A stretch of DNA of 31,728 bases. It comes from Candidatus Thorarchaeota archaeon (GTDB lineage Archaea > Asgardarchaeota > Thorarchaeia > Thorarchaeales > Thorarchaeaceae). Positions 25,713-31,728 of the stretch are shown here, piece by piece. The first letter of the stretch is position 1; the number at the start of each line of letters is the position of its first letter. The stretch is from positions 1 through 31,728 of the forward strand of contig JAEORG010000077.1 of assembly GCA_016841005.1 (NCBI GenBank), written 5' to 3'. The notes beneath the pieces were generated by a model that made no database searches, had not been told where the DNA came from, and saw nothing but the letters and a program-made list of their open reading frames with translations. Made by a program: the position numbers and the translations under genes.

Positions 25713-25720
25713 TAATATAT
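25713..25720 (-). promoter_or_regulatory. TATA-like box of the livG operon
   Basis: The minus strand reads ATATATTA here, preceded by AAAAG, a plausible TATA/BRE arrangement. Transcription would begin near 25690-25695, leaving a leader of about 50 bases that contains the AAAATTTT repeats and GGAGGA. The call rests on composition and distance. Confidence 0.45.
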
Positions 25721-25845
25721 CTTTTGGAACTTTTTAGAAATCTCTCGTAATCAAATGAAACAAAAGTACATTACATCTATCGGATTACTTCAGGAAGACT
25801 AATACTTGAGAATGTGTTAATTTCCTAAACGCAGGAGACTTTAGA

Positions 25846-27381
25846 ATGGACCTGAAGGACTGGTCTTGGATTGGAGATTGGACTGGACGAAGGGCAACAT
25901 TGACTCCAAAACGGGAGGCAATTCTGGACAATATCCAGAAAAAGAGGTATACCTTCGAAGAGATGGATAAACGTGCAAATCAAGTTGCAAGGGTGTTACT
26001 TGATTCAGGAATTCAAAAAGGGGATAGGGTATGCATCTATTCAAAGAACAGGTTTGATTTTTTGGATATCCTCTTTGCATGTGGAAAGGTTGGAGCTATC
26101 CTTACGCCGTTTAACTTCAGACTTACTGCACGTGAAACCGAGTACCTGCTTCAGAAAACAGATCCCTCAATAGTCTTCTATGACCCCACCTTGGCATCAC
26201 AGTTTGTTGAATTGCGTCCCTTCGTCGAAAAGCGCCACGTAGTGGTAATGGGAGATAAAATGGTCGAATCAGATGAAGATATTTATTCACTCATGACCAA
26301 GAAAAATACAGGTGCAGTCGAGCGGCCAGAATTAACTATGGATGATCCTTACCTAATAGTCTTCACAGGAGGAACAACAGGACAACCAAAGGGAGCTGTT
26401 CTCTCACACCGTCTGGTATTCTGGAACTCGGTCAATACCATTGTTTCATGGGGACTAAGACCAGATGATGTTCAACCACTCTTATTTCCACTCTTTCACA
26501 CAGGAGGTATCAATGTACTTCTAATCCCATTCTATCATCTTGGAGCGGTCAGCATAATTATGGGTGATTTTGACCCAGAAGAAACGCTCAGAGTGATTGA
26601 GAGTGAGCGGTGTACATTAGTGATTGGTGTTCCCACGATGTTTAATTCAATATCACAATCATCTAACTTCAAGAACGCCAACTTCGACCAGGTGCGTCTG
26701 TTCATCAGTGGAGGTGCTCCTTGTCCAGTTGCGATAATGGAGAAGTATTGGGACCGTGGAAAGATTCTGAAAATGGGATACGGTCTTACAGAAGTTGGCC
26801 CAAACAACTTCTACCTTCCTGAAGATGAGGTCAAGAAACGGCCGACATCTGTTGGATTTCCTGTCTTTCATTGTGATATGAAAATAGTAGATGATGACAA
26901 TAACATTGTCCAGGAAGGAGTGGCTGGAGAGTTAATGCTTAGAGGTCCGCACACCTTTAGTGGGTATTGGGATGAACCAGAGGAATCTGCAAAAGTAATT
27001 GAAGCGGATGGATGGGTTCATACAGGTGATCTTGTAACACAAGACAAAGACGGATTCTATTACATTGTTGGTCGCAAGAAAGACATGTTCATCTCCGGAG
27101 GAGAGAATGTATTTCCAACCGAAATAGAAGAAGTTCTTTACAAGCACCCAAAGATTTCAGAATCCGCTGTGATAGGAGTTCCAGACGAGAAATGGGGTGA
27201 AGTTGGTAAAGCATTCATTGTTTTGAAGAGTGGTGAGTCCTTAACAGAAGAAGAAGTAAGGAAATATTTTGACGGAAAATTGGCACGTTTTAAGATTCCT
27301 AAATATTTCGAGTTCCGTGAGGAACTACCAAAGAGTGCGGCTGGAAAGATACTGAAACGAGAATTGGAGGATGAAGAGTGA
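25846..27381 (+). CDS. AMP-forming acyl-CoA synthetase (ligase 2)
   Basis: This 511-residue ANL-family ligase is related to ligase 1 across its length. Core motifs are VFTGGTTGQPKGAVLSHR (A3), MGYGLTEVGPNNF (A5), GWVHTGDLVTQDKDGFYYIVGRKKDMFISGG (A7-A8), GENVFPTEIEEVLYKHPKI and SAAGKILKREL with the A10 lysine. It would activate a carboxylic acid to its CoA thioester; the acid is not readable. It opens the plus-strand operon, which is divergent from livG, and AGGAG lies eight bases before the ATG. Its stop overlaps the next start (TGATG), so it is translated with the KAS III-like protein. The same ligase plus KAS III pairing occurs on the other strand, which suggests that ligase product is KAS III substrate. 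Confidence 0.92.
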   Translation: MDLKDWSWIGDWTGRRATLTPKREAILDNIQKKRYTFEEMDKRANQVARVLLDSGIQKGDRVCIYSKNRFDFLDILFACGKVGAILTPFNFRLTARETEYLLQKTDPSIVFYDPTLASQFVELRPFVEKRHVVVMGDKMVESDEDIYSLMTKKNTGAVERPELTMDDPYLIVFTGGTTGQPKGAVLSHRLVFWNSVNTIVSWGLRPDDVQPLLFPLFHTGGINVLLIPFYHLGAVSIIMGDFDPEETLRVIESERCTLVIGVPTMFNSISQSSNFKNANFDQVRLFISGGAPCPVAIMEKYWDRGKILKMGYGLTEVGPNNFYLPEDEVKKRPTSVGFPVFHCDMKIVDDDNNIVQEGVAGELMLRGPHTFSGYWDEPEESAKVIEADGWVHTGDLVTQDKDGFYYIVGRKKDMFISGGENVFPTEIEEVLYKHPKISESAVIGVPDEKWGEVGKAFIVLKSGESLTEEEVRKYFDGKLARFKIPKYFEFREELPKSAAGKILKRELEDEE

Positions 27382-28403
27382 TGGCCATCGGTATAGAATC
27401 AATTGGAACATACATCCCAGCTGAGCGTCATACGGCTGAGTATATTTCAGAACAATCGGGAACTCCTGTTGATATTATCAAATCAAAGATGGGTATGAAG
27501 AGTAAATCTGTGCCTGGACCTGATGACCACACTGTTGCTATGGGTGTAAAGGCAGCCAAGATTGCTATTGAACGAGCTGGTATTAATCCTGCCACAGATA
27601 TTGACTTGGTCATCTGGGCAGGTGAAGTTTATGCGGAGCATCCAATGCAAACATATGCCATTAAGTTTCAAAATGAAGTAGGTGCTAGTAAAGCTTGGGC
27701 ATTTGATGTCAATCAGCGGTGTGGTACAATAGTCGTAGCCATGATTCTTGCAAAAGCGTTGATGCAAACTCATGGATACAATCGCGTCTTGATAGGTAGT
27801 GGATACCGGAATTGTGACCTAATCGATTATACTAACATCCGAACACGTTTCATGCACGATCTGGCCGCTAGTGGAGTGGCAATGATTCTACGTAATGACT
27901 ATCCACACAATGTGGTTCGCGAAGGTAGCGTCATCTCAGATGGGCGATTTTCAGAAGATGTTTACGTGCCTGCAGGAGGTACAGTTATGCCTGCAACATG
28001 TGAAACAATAGAACTGAGGTTGCAATATCTTGATGTTACCGATCCTAACGGTCTAAAAGAGCGATTGGATAAGTTGTCAATGAGCAACTTCCTAAAGGTT
28101 GTTGACGAGTCGCTGGAGAAAAGTGGCTACTCTAGAAAAGACATAGACTATCTTGGTCTCATACGGATGAAGCGAAGTGCATTCGAATATGTTGCGAATG
28201 AATGTGGAATTGATCCCTATAAGCAATCCACATATTTCGATGAGTGGGGACATATGGGACAAAATGATTCCATCGTGTCCTTGGAGGAGGGTTTGAAGAG
28301 TGGCAAGATTAAGGATGGCGATGTTGTTGTCCTTACTGCTGCTGGTATTGGATGGTCATGGAACGCAATGACGATTGACTGGGGGCCAATGAGGAAGGAG
28401 TGA
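27381..28403 (+). CDS. KAS III-like condensing enzyme homologue lacking the His and Asn residues (copy 2)
   Basis: The 340-residue thiolase-fold protein keeps the cysteine (C114 in FDVNQRCGTIVVAMILAKAL). At the FabH catalytic histidine site it reads LGLIRMKRS, with I261 there, and at the asparagine site it reads EWGHMGQND, giving H291. The two sites are 30 residues apart, as in copy 1 and in FabH. The usual DGAGA loop is also changed, to HDLAASGVAMILR. It is thus even more divergent than copy 1, and a FabH-type decarboxylating condensation is very unlikely. A cysteine acyltransferase, a CoA-ester condensing step without decarboxylation, or an HMG-CoA-synthase-like reaction remain open. ATG 27381 is preferred (TGATG overlap with the ligase stop, GGAGG ten bases upstream); GTG 27378 adds one residue. 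Confidence 0.82.
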   Translation: MAIGIESIGTYIPAERHTAEYISEQSGTPVDIIKSKMGMKSKSVPGPDDHTVAMGVKAAKIAIERAGINPATDIDLVIWAGEVYAEHPMQTYAIKFQNEVGASKAWAFDVNQRCGTIVVAMILAKALMQTHGYNRVLIGSGYRNCDLIDYTNIRTRFMHDLAASGVAMILRNDYPHNVVREGSVISDGRFSEDVYVPAGGTVMPATCETIELRLQYLDVTDPNGLKERLDKLSMSNFLKVVDESLEKSGYSRKDIDYLGLIRMKRSAFEYVANECGIDPYKQSTYFDEWGHMGQNDSIVSLEEGLKSGKIKDGDVVVLTAAGIGWSWNAMTIDWGPMRKE

Positions 28404-28408
28404 GAAGA

Positions 28409-28831
28409 ATGAAGGTAACTAAATACTCGGATCTATCAATGGGACAATTTGCTGAGGTTGTTCATACAATAACAGAAGAAGACATCCAGACTTTTGGTGA
28501 TTTAAGTGGTGATTACAACCCATTACATTTCGATGAGGAATGGGCTAAGACGACCATGTTCAAGGGAAGAATAGCCCATGGTGTTTTAACAGCTGCTTTC
28601 ATCAGCACTGCAATTGGAATGAAACTACCGGGTCCTGGCACAATTTATCTCGGCCAATCTATGAAGTTTCTTGGTCCTGTTAGAATTGGCGATACGATTA
28701 CTGCTCGAGTTGAGGTCATTGAATTGAACGACGAAAAAGAGCGAGTGACTCTCAAAACTACATGCACAAACCAGGACGGGAAAGTAGTTCTTGATGGAGA
28801 TGCTATGATAACGATTATGAAACTTGGTTGA
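28409..28831 (+). CDS. MaoC/PhaJ-like (R)-specific enoyl-CoA hydratase
   Basis: This 140-residue single hot-dog domain protein hydrates trans-2-enoyl-CoA to (R)-3-hydroxyacyl-CoA or dehydrates in reverse, normally as a dimer. The hydratase motif is clear: TFGDLSGDYNPLHFDEEWAKTTMFKGRIAHG (about 31-61), with the catalytic Asp and His in DxNPLHxD. The C-terminal strand KVVLDGDAMITIMK is typical. ATG 28409 is supported by GGAAGGAG 28393-28400, eight bases upstream; GTG 28400 would overlap that site. It is the third gene of the ligase-KAS III operon, five bases after the KAS III stop. Its last 17 bases overlap the end of the convergent hydrolase gene. Confidence 0.92.
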   Translation: MKVTKYSDLSMGQFAEVVHTITEEDIQTFGDLSGDYNPLHFDEEWAKTTMFKGRIAHGVLTAAFISTAIGMKLPGPGTIYLGQSMKFLGPVRIGDTITARVEVIELNDEKERVTLKTTCTNQDGKVVLDGDAMITIMKLG

Positions 28832-29603
28832 GAAAACGAGTAACTACTTCATTGAATTGTTGCGCATGGTCGATGATAACAAGGTGATTAGCGTTCTCTA
28901 CAACGTACAACTCTGATTGAGGAAGTCTACTATGCATCATTTCAGCTGCTTCTATAGGAGTTGTTTGGTCATTCTCTCCAACGATAATTAGCGTAGGGAT
29001 CTCTATATTCGGAAGCTGGTCACAGAAATTGAATCCCGCAGACGCGTTGGTAGCAAGTATTGCATTCTCTTTTGTAAGATAATCTGTCATCATTTTAGCA
29101 ATCCAAATTGCATCCTCTTTATTATACGGGGTGAGTCCCAACCTCCCAATTCCCTTACTAAATTGGTCCATAGTATATTGTCTAAAACTCTCGAGGACCT
29201 CACTCATTTCTTCGTCTCTTACAAAACAATAGGAGCTTGCTATCACTAGTTTTCCAATTTTATTTTGATTTTCATGTGCGTATACCTGAGCTACCATTCC
29301 TCCAAGAGAGTGTCCTACGACTATCAGGTCTTTATCCCAACCAAGATGGTTCAATAGAATCGACATGTCGTTTACGTAGTTTCTGATAGTGATTCTATTC
29401 CCTGTTATTAATGACCGACCATGTCCATGTAGATCAAATCGTAAGACATGGTAATCTCTCTCGAACCACGGAAGTTGATATTTCCAACAATCACTGTTAA
29501 CATAGAGGCCATGAATTAGTATAATCTTAGGTCCTCTCTCATTCCCACTCAGTTGATACGCTATCTTTGTACCTTCTGTTTCGAGGATATCCATTATGCT
29601 CAT
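28815..29603 (-). CDS. Alpha/beta hydrolase (copy 3)
   Basis: The most canonical of the three hydrolases here, at 262 residues: oxyanion HGLYVNSD (31-38), FDLHGHGRS, nucleophile elbow GHSLGG (S99), acid in VGENDQTTP and histidine in NANHLVIIDHAQQF. It is probably cytosolic and resembles esterases, lactonases and meta-cleavage hydrolases; a thioesterase role is equally possible. It follows the FMN oxidoreductase gene by nine bases and is surely co-transcribed with it. No strong Shine-Dalgarno is visible before ATG 29603, so reading may depend on coupling; ATG 29594 is an alternative. The 3' end overlaps that of the convergent MaoC-like gene by 17 bases. Confidence 0.88.
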   Translation of the reverse strand: MSIMDILETEGTKIAYQLSGNERGPKIILIHGLYVNSDCWKYQLPWFERDYHVLRFDLHGHGRSLITGNRITIRNYVNDMSILLNHLGWDKDLIVVGHSLGGMVAQVYAHENQNKIGKLVIASSYCFVRDEEMSEVLESFRQYTMDQFSKGIGRLGLTPYNKEDAIWIAKMMTDYLTKENAILATNASAGFNFCDQLPNIEIPTLIIVGENDQTTPIEAAEMMHSRLPQSELYVVENANHLVIIDHAQQFNEVVTRFLNQVS

Positions 29604-29612
29604 CTGAGATAA

Positions 29613-30695
29613 CTATTCACTGTATTTTGAGATTTCGGAGATTGTGGCTTTTGCATCTCTAATTATCGTTTGAATGAGATCTTCCACCGTTGGTAAATCA
29701 TTCACACGACCTACACATTCGCCACCGAACATGAGGGCATCATCTGAATTTCCGTCAATTAATTCCTCAAAGCCATCTCTTTCAAGATTTAATATCTCTT
29801 CATTTGATTCAACGGGTTCGCCAAGGTAGAATCTTGGTACATCTTTCAACGTCTGTTCAACGATCCTCTCAGCTCTTGGATTGCGTACAAATCTCATTGG
29901 TCCAAACAGTCCCCTTCCCGTAAGGGTCTGACGTTCCTCTCTTTCTATGATGGCTTGCTTCCAGATTGGCTCAAAGTCACTTTCTTTTGTAGCGATGAAT
30001 CTGGTGCCCATTTGAATTCCCTTTGCCCCTAAGCACAAAGCAGCAGCCAATGTTGTTCCATCACAAAAACCACCAGCTCCAACTACAGGTGTTTTAACAG
30101 CCTTTGCTACAGCAGGCACAAGGACCATTGAATGGACTGGGTCCCACGAAACATGGGCTCCGCCTTCATGACCTGAAGCCACAATAATGTCAGCTCCTAC
30201 TTTCTCCGCCTTCTTTGCATGGTAGACCGATGGAACCACATGAATCCAGACAAGGCCATGTTTCTTGACCTCGGCCCAAGGAGTTGGATTTCCTGCTGAG
30301 GTTATCAGAACTCGTAGTGACCGTTCAATGTCAGAATCGCTTTCTCTTGATTCAATTACTTGCTCTACAAACATCTTAGATGCAAGAAGGAATTCAGCAG
30401 CCACAGGAACATTCACACCGAAAGTGCCTCCTCCCCGTACATCTCCTGCAACTTTCTCTACAGATTTCCTGAGTATCTCTTTTGGTGGATCTGTCCCAAA
30501 CAATCGTACAGCATCAATTGGTGCAGCATCCGGAAGTAATGTCGCCGCCATACCAATACTACTAATCACCCCCAGTGCCCCAGCTTTGGATACAGCACTT
30601 GCAAGTGCTTCTGTCTTGTAGGGTCCCATACCTCCCTGGAGAATAGGATATTTGATGCTTAGAATATCGCATATCTCTGTATGTATCTCGTCCAT
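29613..30695 (-). CDS. FMN-dependent nitronate monooxygenase / FabK-like enoyl reductase family protein
   Basis: This about 360-residue cytosolic flavoprotein has the TIM-barrel fold of 2-nitropropane dioxygenase and enoyl-ACP reductase FabK. PILQGGMGPYKTEALASAVSKAGALGVI near the N-terminus, IIVASGHEGGAHV (flavin site with the family histidine), PVVGAGGFCDGTTLAAALCLGAKGIQMGTRFIATKES and a C-terminal cap are typical. The family includes nitronate oxidation and NAD(P)H-dependent enoyl-thioester reduction, and motifs alone do not separate them. Next to a hydratase and ligases, enoyl-thioester reduction is the more attractive reading. ATG 30695 is preferred over TTG 30707 because a TATA-like CTTAAAT lies about 29 bases upstream of it and neither start has a Shine-Dalgarno, so the message is probably leaderless. 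It heads a two-gene unit with hydrolase copy 3. Confidence 0.87.
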   Translation of the reverse strand: MDEIHTEICDILSIKYPILQGGMGPYKTEALASAVSKAGALGVISSIGMAATLLPDAAPIDAVRLFGTDPPKEILRKSVEKVAGDVRGGGTFGVNVPVAAEFLLASKMFVEQVIESRESDSDIERSLRVLITSAGNPTPWAEVKKHGLVWIHVVPSVYHAKKAEKVGADIIVASGHEGGAHVSWDPVHSMVLVPAVAKAVKTPVVGAGGFCDGTTLAAALCLGAKGIQMGTRFIATKESDFEPIWKQAIIEREERQTLTGRGLFGPMRFVRNPRAERIVEQTLKDVPRFYLGEPVESNEEILNLERDGFEELIDGNSDDALMFGGECVGRVNDLPTVEDLIQTIIRDAKATISEISKYSE

Positions 30696-30720
30696 AGTAA
30701 TACACAAGTGCGGTTCTCAG

Positions 30721-30727
30721 ATTTAAG
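30721..30727 (-). promoter_or_regulatory. TATA-like box of the flavoprotein-hydrolase pair
   Basis: CTTAAAT on the minus strand, centred about 29 bases before ATG 30695. The implied transcript start falls within a few bases of that ATG and past TTG 30707, so it supports both a leaderless message and the shorter protein. It is a weak element by sequence alone. Confidence 0.42.
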
Positions 30728-30827
30728 TGTAGTATTCTCACATTTCGTCGATAGATACAGTGGCAACTCTTTGTGCTGTTCCATGGTCAATATGTACCAT
30801 CATCAAAGAATGGTGAACATCGTTGAT

Positions 30828-31728
30828 TCAAGTACCTCTCTTTTTGAGCATTACAACTCCTAGGGAAATCACAACGACACCAGCAATGATACCAATAGTC
30901 ATAGGAAGCATAAGGTCAAGAGGAGTCTCTCCTCCAGTCGGACCACCTGTTGGTTCTGTTGTTCCACCAGAGGTAGTTCCTGTATTTGTTGTAGTTCCTG
31001 TAGGGGTAGTTGGCGTCGACGGTTCTACAACAGTCATGGCTATCCTCTCATCATAACCTGTAGTCGTTTCCGCAGCAAGCTCATGCTCATCACTTGTCGC
31101 AGTGATGTCAGGGAATGTCCCAACGTCGACATCGACATCGTCCACAAAATTGTTCATAGTATCTGTTAGGTCGAACTCAACATCCCATTCAGTTGAGAAA
31201 TCCAACACATATTGCATGTTCGTAAGTTTGATTCCCGATGTTGTCTGAGTTGAACCGCTGAGGACATCCATCTCAATGTCATGGTGCGTAGAATCCTCTG
31301 CAAAGGTCATGGACGACTTACTCAACGATATCTCGGAGTTATCTGTTTCAATGTCAGCAGTCATTGACCCGCTCACGACTGGATGTGCCACTAGGTCTAC
31401 GTCTGCAAGGAAGAACTTCAAGAGGTCGATGACAGGCTTGACTTGAGTGGGACCAAGAAGGTCTGATAGTATTTTGAGAAGATGGATGCTAATAGTACAG
31501 TCAAGGAGCGTTGATAACAGATTCGGGCTGGTAGACAGGCTCTGGACTGTGAACCAGTCCTGATAGAATGAACCTGTCAGGTCCTCCCCTGAGAATCCCA
31601 ATGCGGATATCAAGTCAGCAATATCATCAAGATTCACAGCCAGTTCGATCTCTCCATCAAAGGTTGCATTCTTGTCAATTCCAATGAACCACCAGTTGAA
31701 CACAAAACCCAGATTGATGTAGTAGTCA
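30828..31728 (-). CDS. Cell-surface protein with Thr-rich stalk and C-terminal membrane anchor (5' partial)
   Basis: The reading frame stays open past GTG 31703 to the right edge of the window (codons for DYYINLGFVFNWWFIGID), so the N-terminus and any signal peptide lie outside. What is seen is an acidic, Ser/Thr-rich domain with alternating patterns (SGSMTADIETDNSEISLSKS, VLDFSTEWDVEFDLTD). It is followed by a low-complexity stalk rich in Thr, Gly and Pro (about 228-260 of the visible part), a single transmembrane helix (LMLPMTIGIIAGVVVISLGV) and the basic tail KKRGT. This is the layout of archaeal surface proteins anchored by the C-terminus, with a likely glycosylated stalk. I recognise no enzyme or binding domain. 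It shares its anchoring style with the Liv-type binding protein but is not visibly part of the metabolic island. Confidence 0.8.
   Translation of the reverse strand, partial: DYYINLGFVFNWWFIGIDKNATFDGEIELAVNLDDIADLISALGFSGEDLTGSFYQDWFTVQSLSTSPNLLSTLLDCTISIHLLKILSDLLGPTQVKPVIDLLKFFLADVDLVAHPVVSGSMTADIETDNSEISLSKSSMTFAEDSTHHDIEMDVLSGSTQTTSGIKLTNMQYVLDFSTEWDVEFDLTDTMNNFVDDVDVDVGTFPDITATSDEHELAAETTTGYDERIAMTVVEPSTPTTPTGTTTNTGTTSGGTTEPTGGPTGGETPLDLMLPMTIGIIAGVVVISLGVVMLKKRGT

Noticed and set aside
17868..28831. A polyketide or fatty-acid synthase cluster
   Set aside because: There is no acyl carrier protein, malonyl transferase or ketoreductase, and both KAS III homologues lack the decarboxylation residues.
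1..31728. CRISPR arrays, tRNA or rRNA genes, insertion sequences, riboswitches, prophage genes
   Set aside because: I looked in all gaps and found no regularly spaced repeats, cloverleaf sequences, transposase motifs or known riboswitch cores; gaps are short and mostly explained by promoters and hairpins.

Overview
The window reads as a piece of an archaeal chromosome, most likely an Asgard-type archaeon of the Thorarchaeia kind; the lineage is an inference, not a measurement. Pointers are a tungsten aldehyde:ferredoxin oxidoreductase, a 4-hydroxybutyryl-CoA dehydratase, secreted proteins held by a C-terminal membrane helix followed by K/R residues after a Thr/Gly/Pro linker, TATA-like boxes about 25-29 bases before starts that lack a Shine-Dalgarno (leaderless genes), and other genes with GGAGG/GGTGAT sites and frequent TTG or GTG starts. 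Genes are tightly packed. I see no tRNA, rRNA, CRISPR array, insertion sequence or transcription factor. No gene-free stretch exceeds 300 bases; the longest is 1-221.

Left part (1-12375), mixed functions: 4-hydroxybutyryl-CoA dehydratase and a fused glutamate formimidoyltransferase/cyclodeaminase (+); a GHMP sugar-kinase-like protein overlapping a double-GNAT acetyltransferase (-); an ABC exporter-type ATPase and permease pair (+); an acetoacetate-decarboxylase-like protein whose Schiff-base lysine is arginine (-); a TIM-barrel glycoside-hydrolase-like protein (+) converging on a PAP2 phosphatase (-) across a 12-bp bidirectional terminator hairpin; and a PepD-type M20 dipeptidase (+).

Middle (12372-25643): eleven consecutive minus-strand genes. 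In transcription order they are livG, livF, livH, livM, an alpha/beta hydrolase, a KAS III-like protein, an acyl-CoA ligase, a second alpha/beta hydrolase, a membrane-anchored Liv-type binding protein, an iron alcohol dehydrogenase and a tungsten AOR. Internal TATA-like boxes suggest at least three transcription units: livG to hydrolase, livK, and adh-aor.

Right part (25846-30695): divergent from livG is a plus-strand operon of a second ligase, a second KAS III-like protein and a MaoC/PhaJ-like hydratase. Convergent with it is a minus-strand pair, an FMN enoyl reductase/nitronate monooxygenase-like protein and a third alpha/beta hydrolase. A cell-surface protein runs off the right edge.

The most interesting reading is that 12.4-30.7 kb is one carboxylate-handling island: Liv-type uptake, activation to CoA thioesters by two ligases, acyl-group chemistry by two KAS III homologues that each keep the cysteine but have lost the His and Asn of the decarboxylating triad, hydration, FMN redox chemistry and hydrolysis, with AOR and ADH interconverting acid, aldehyde and alcohol. 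The substrate cannot be read from sequence.
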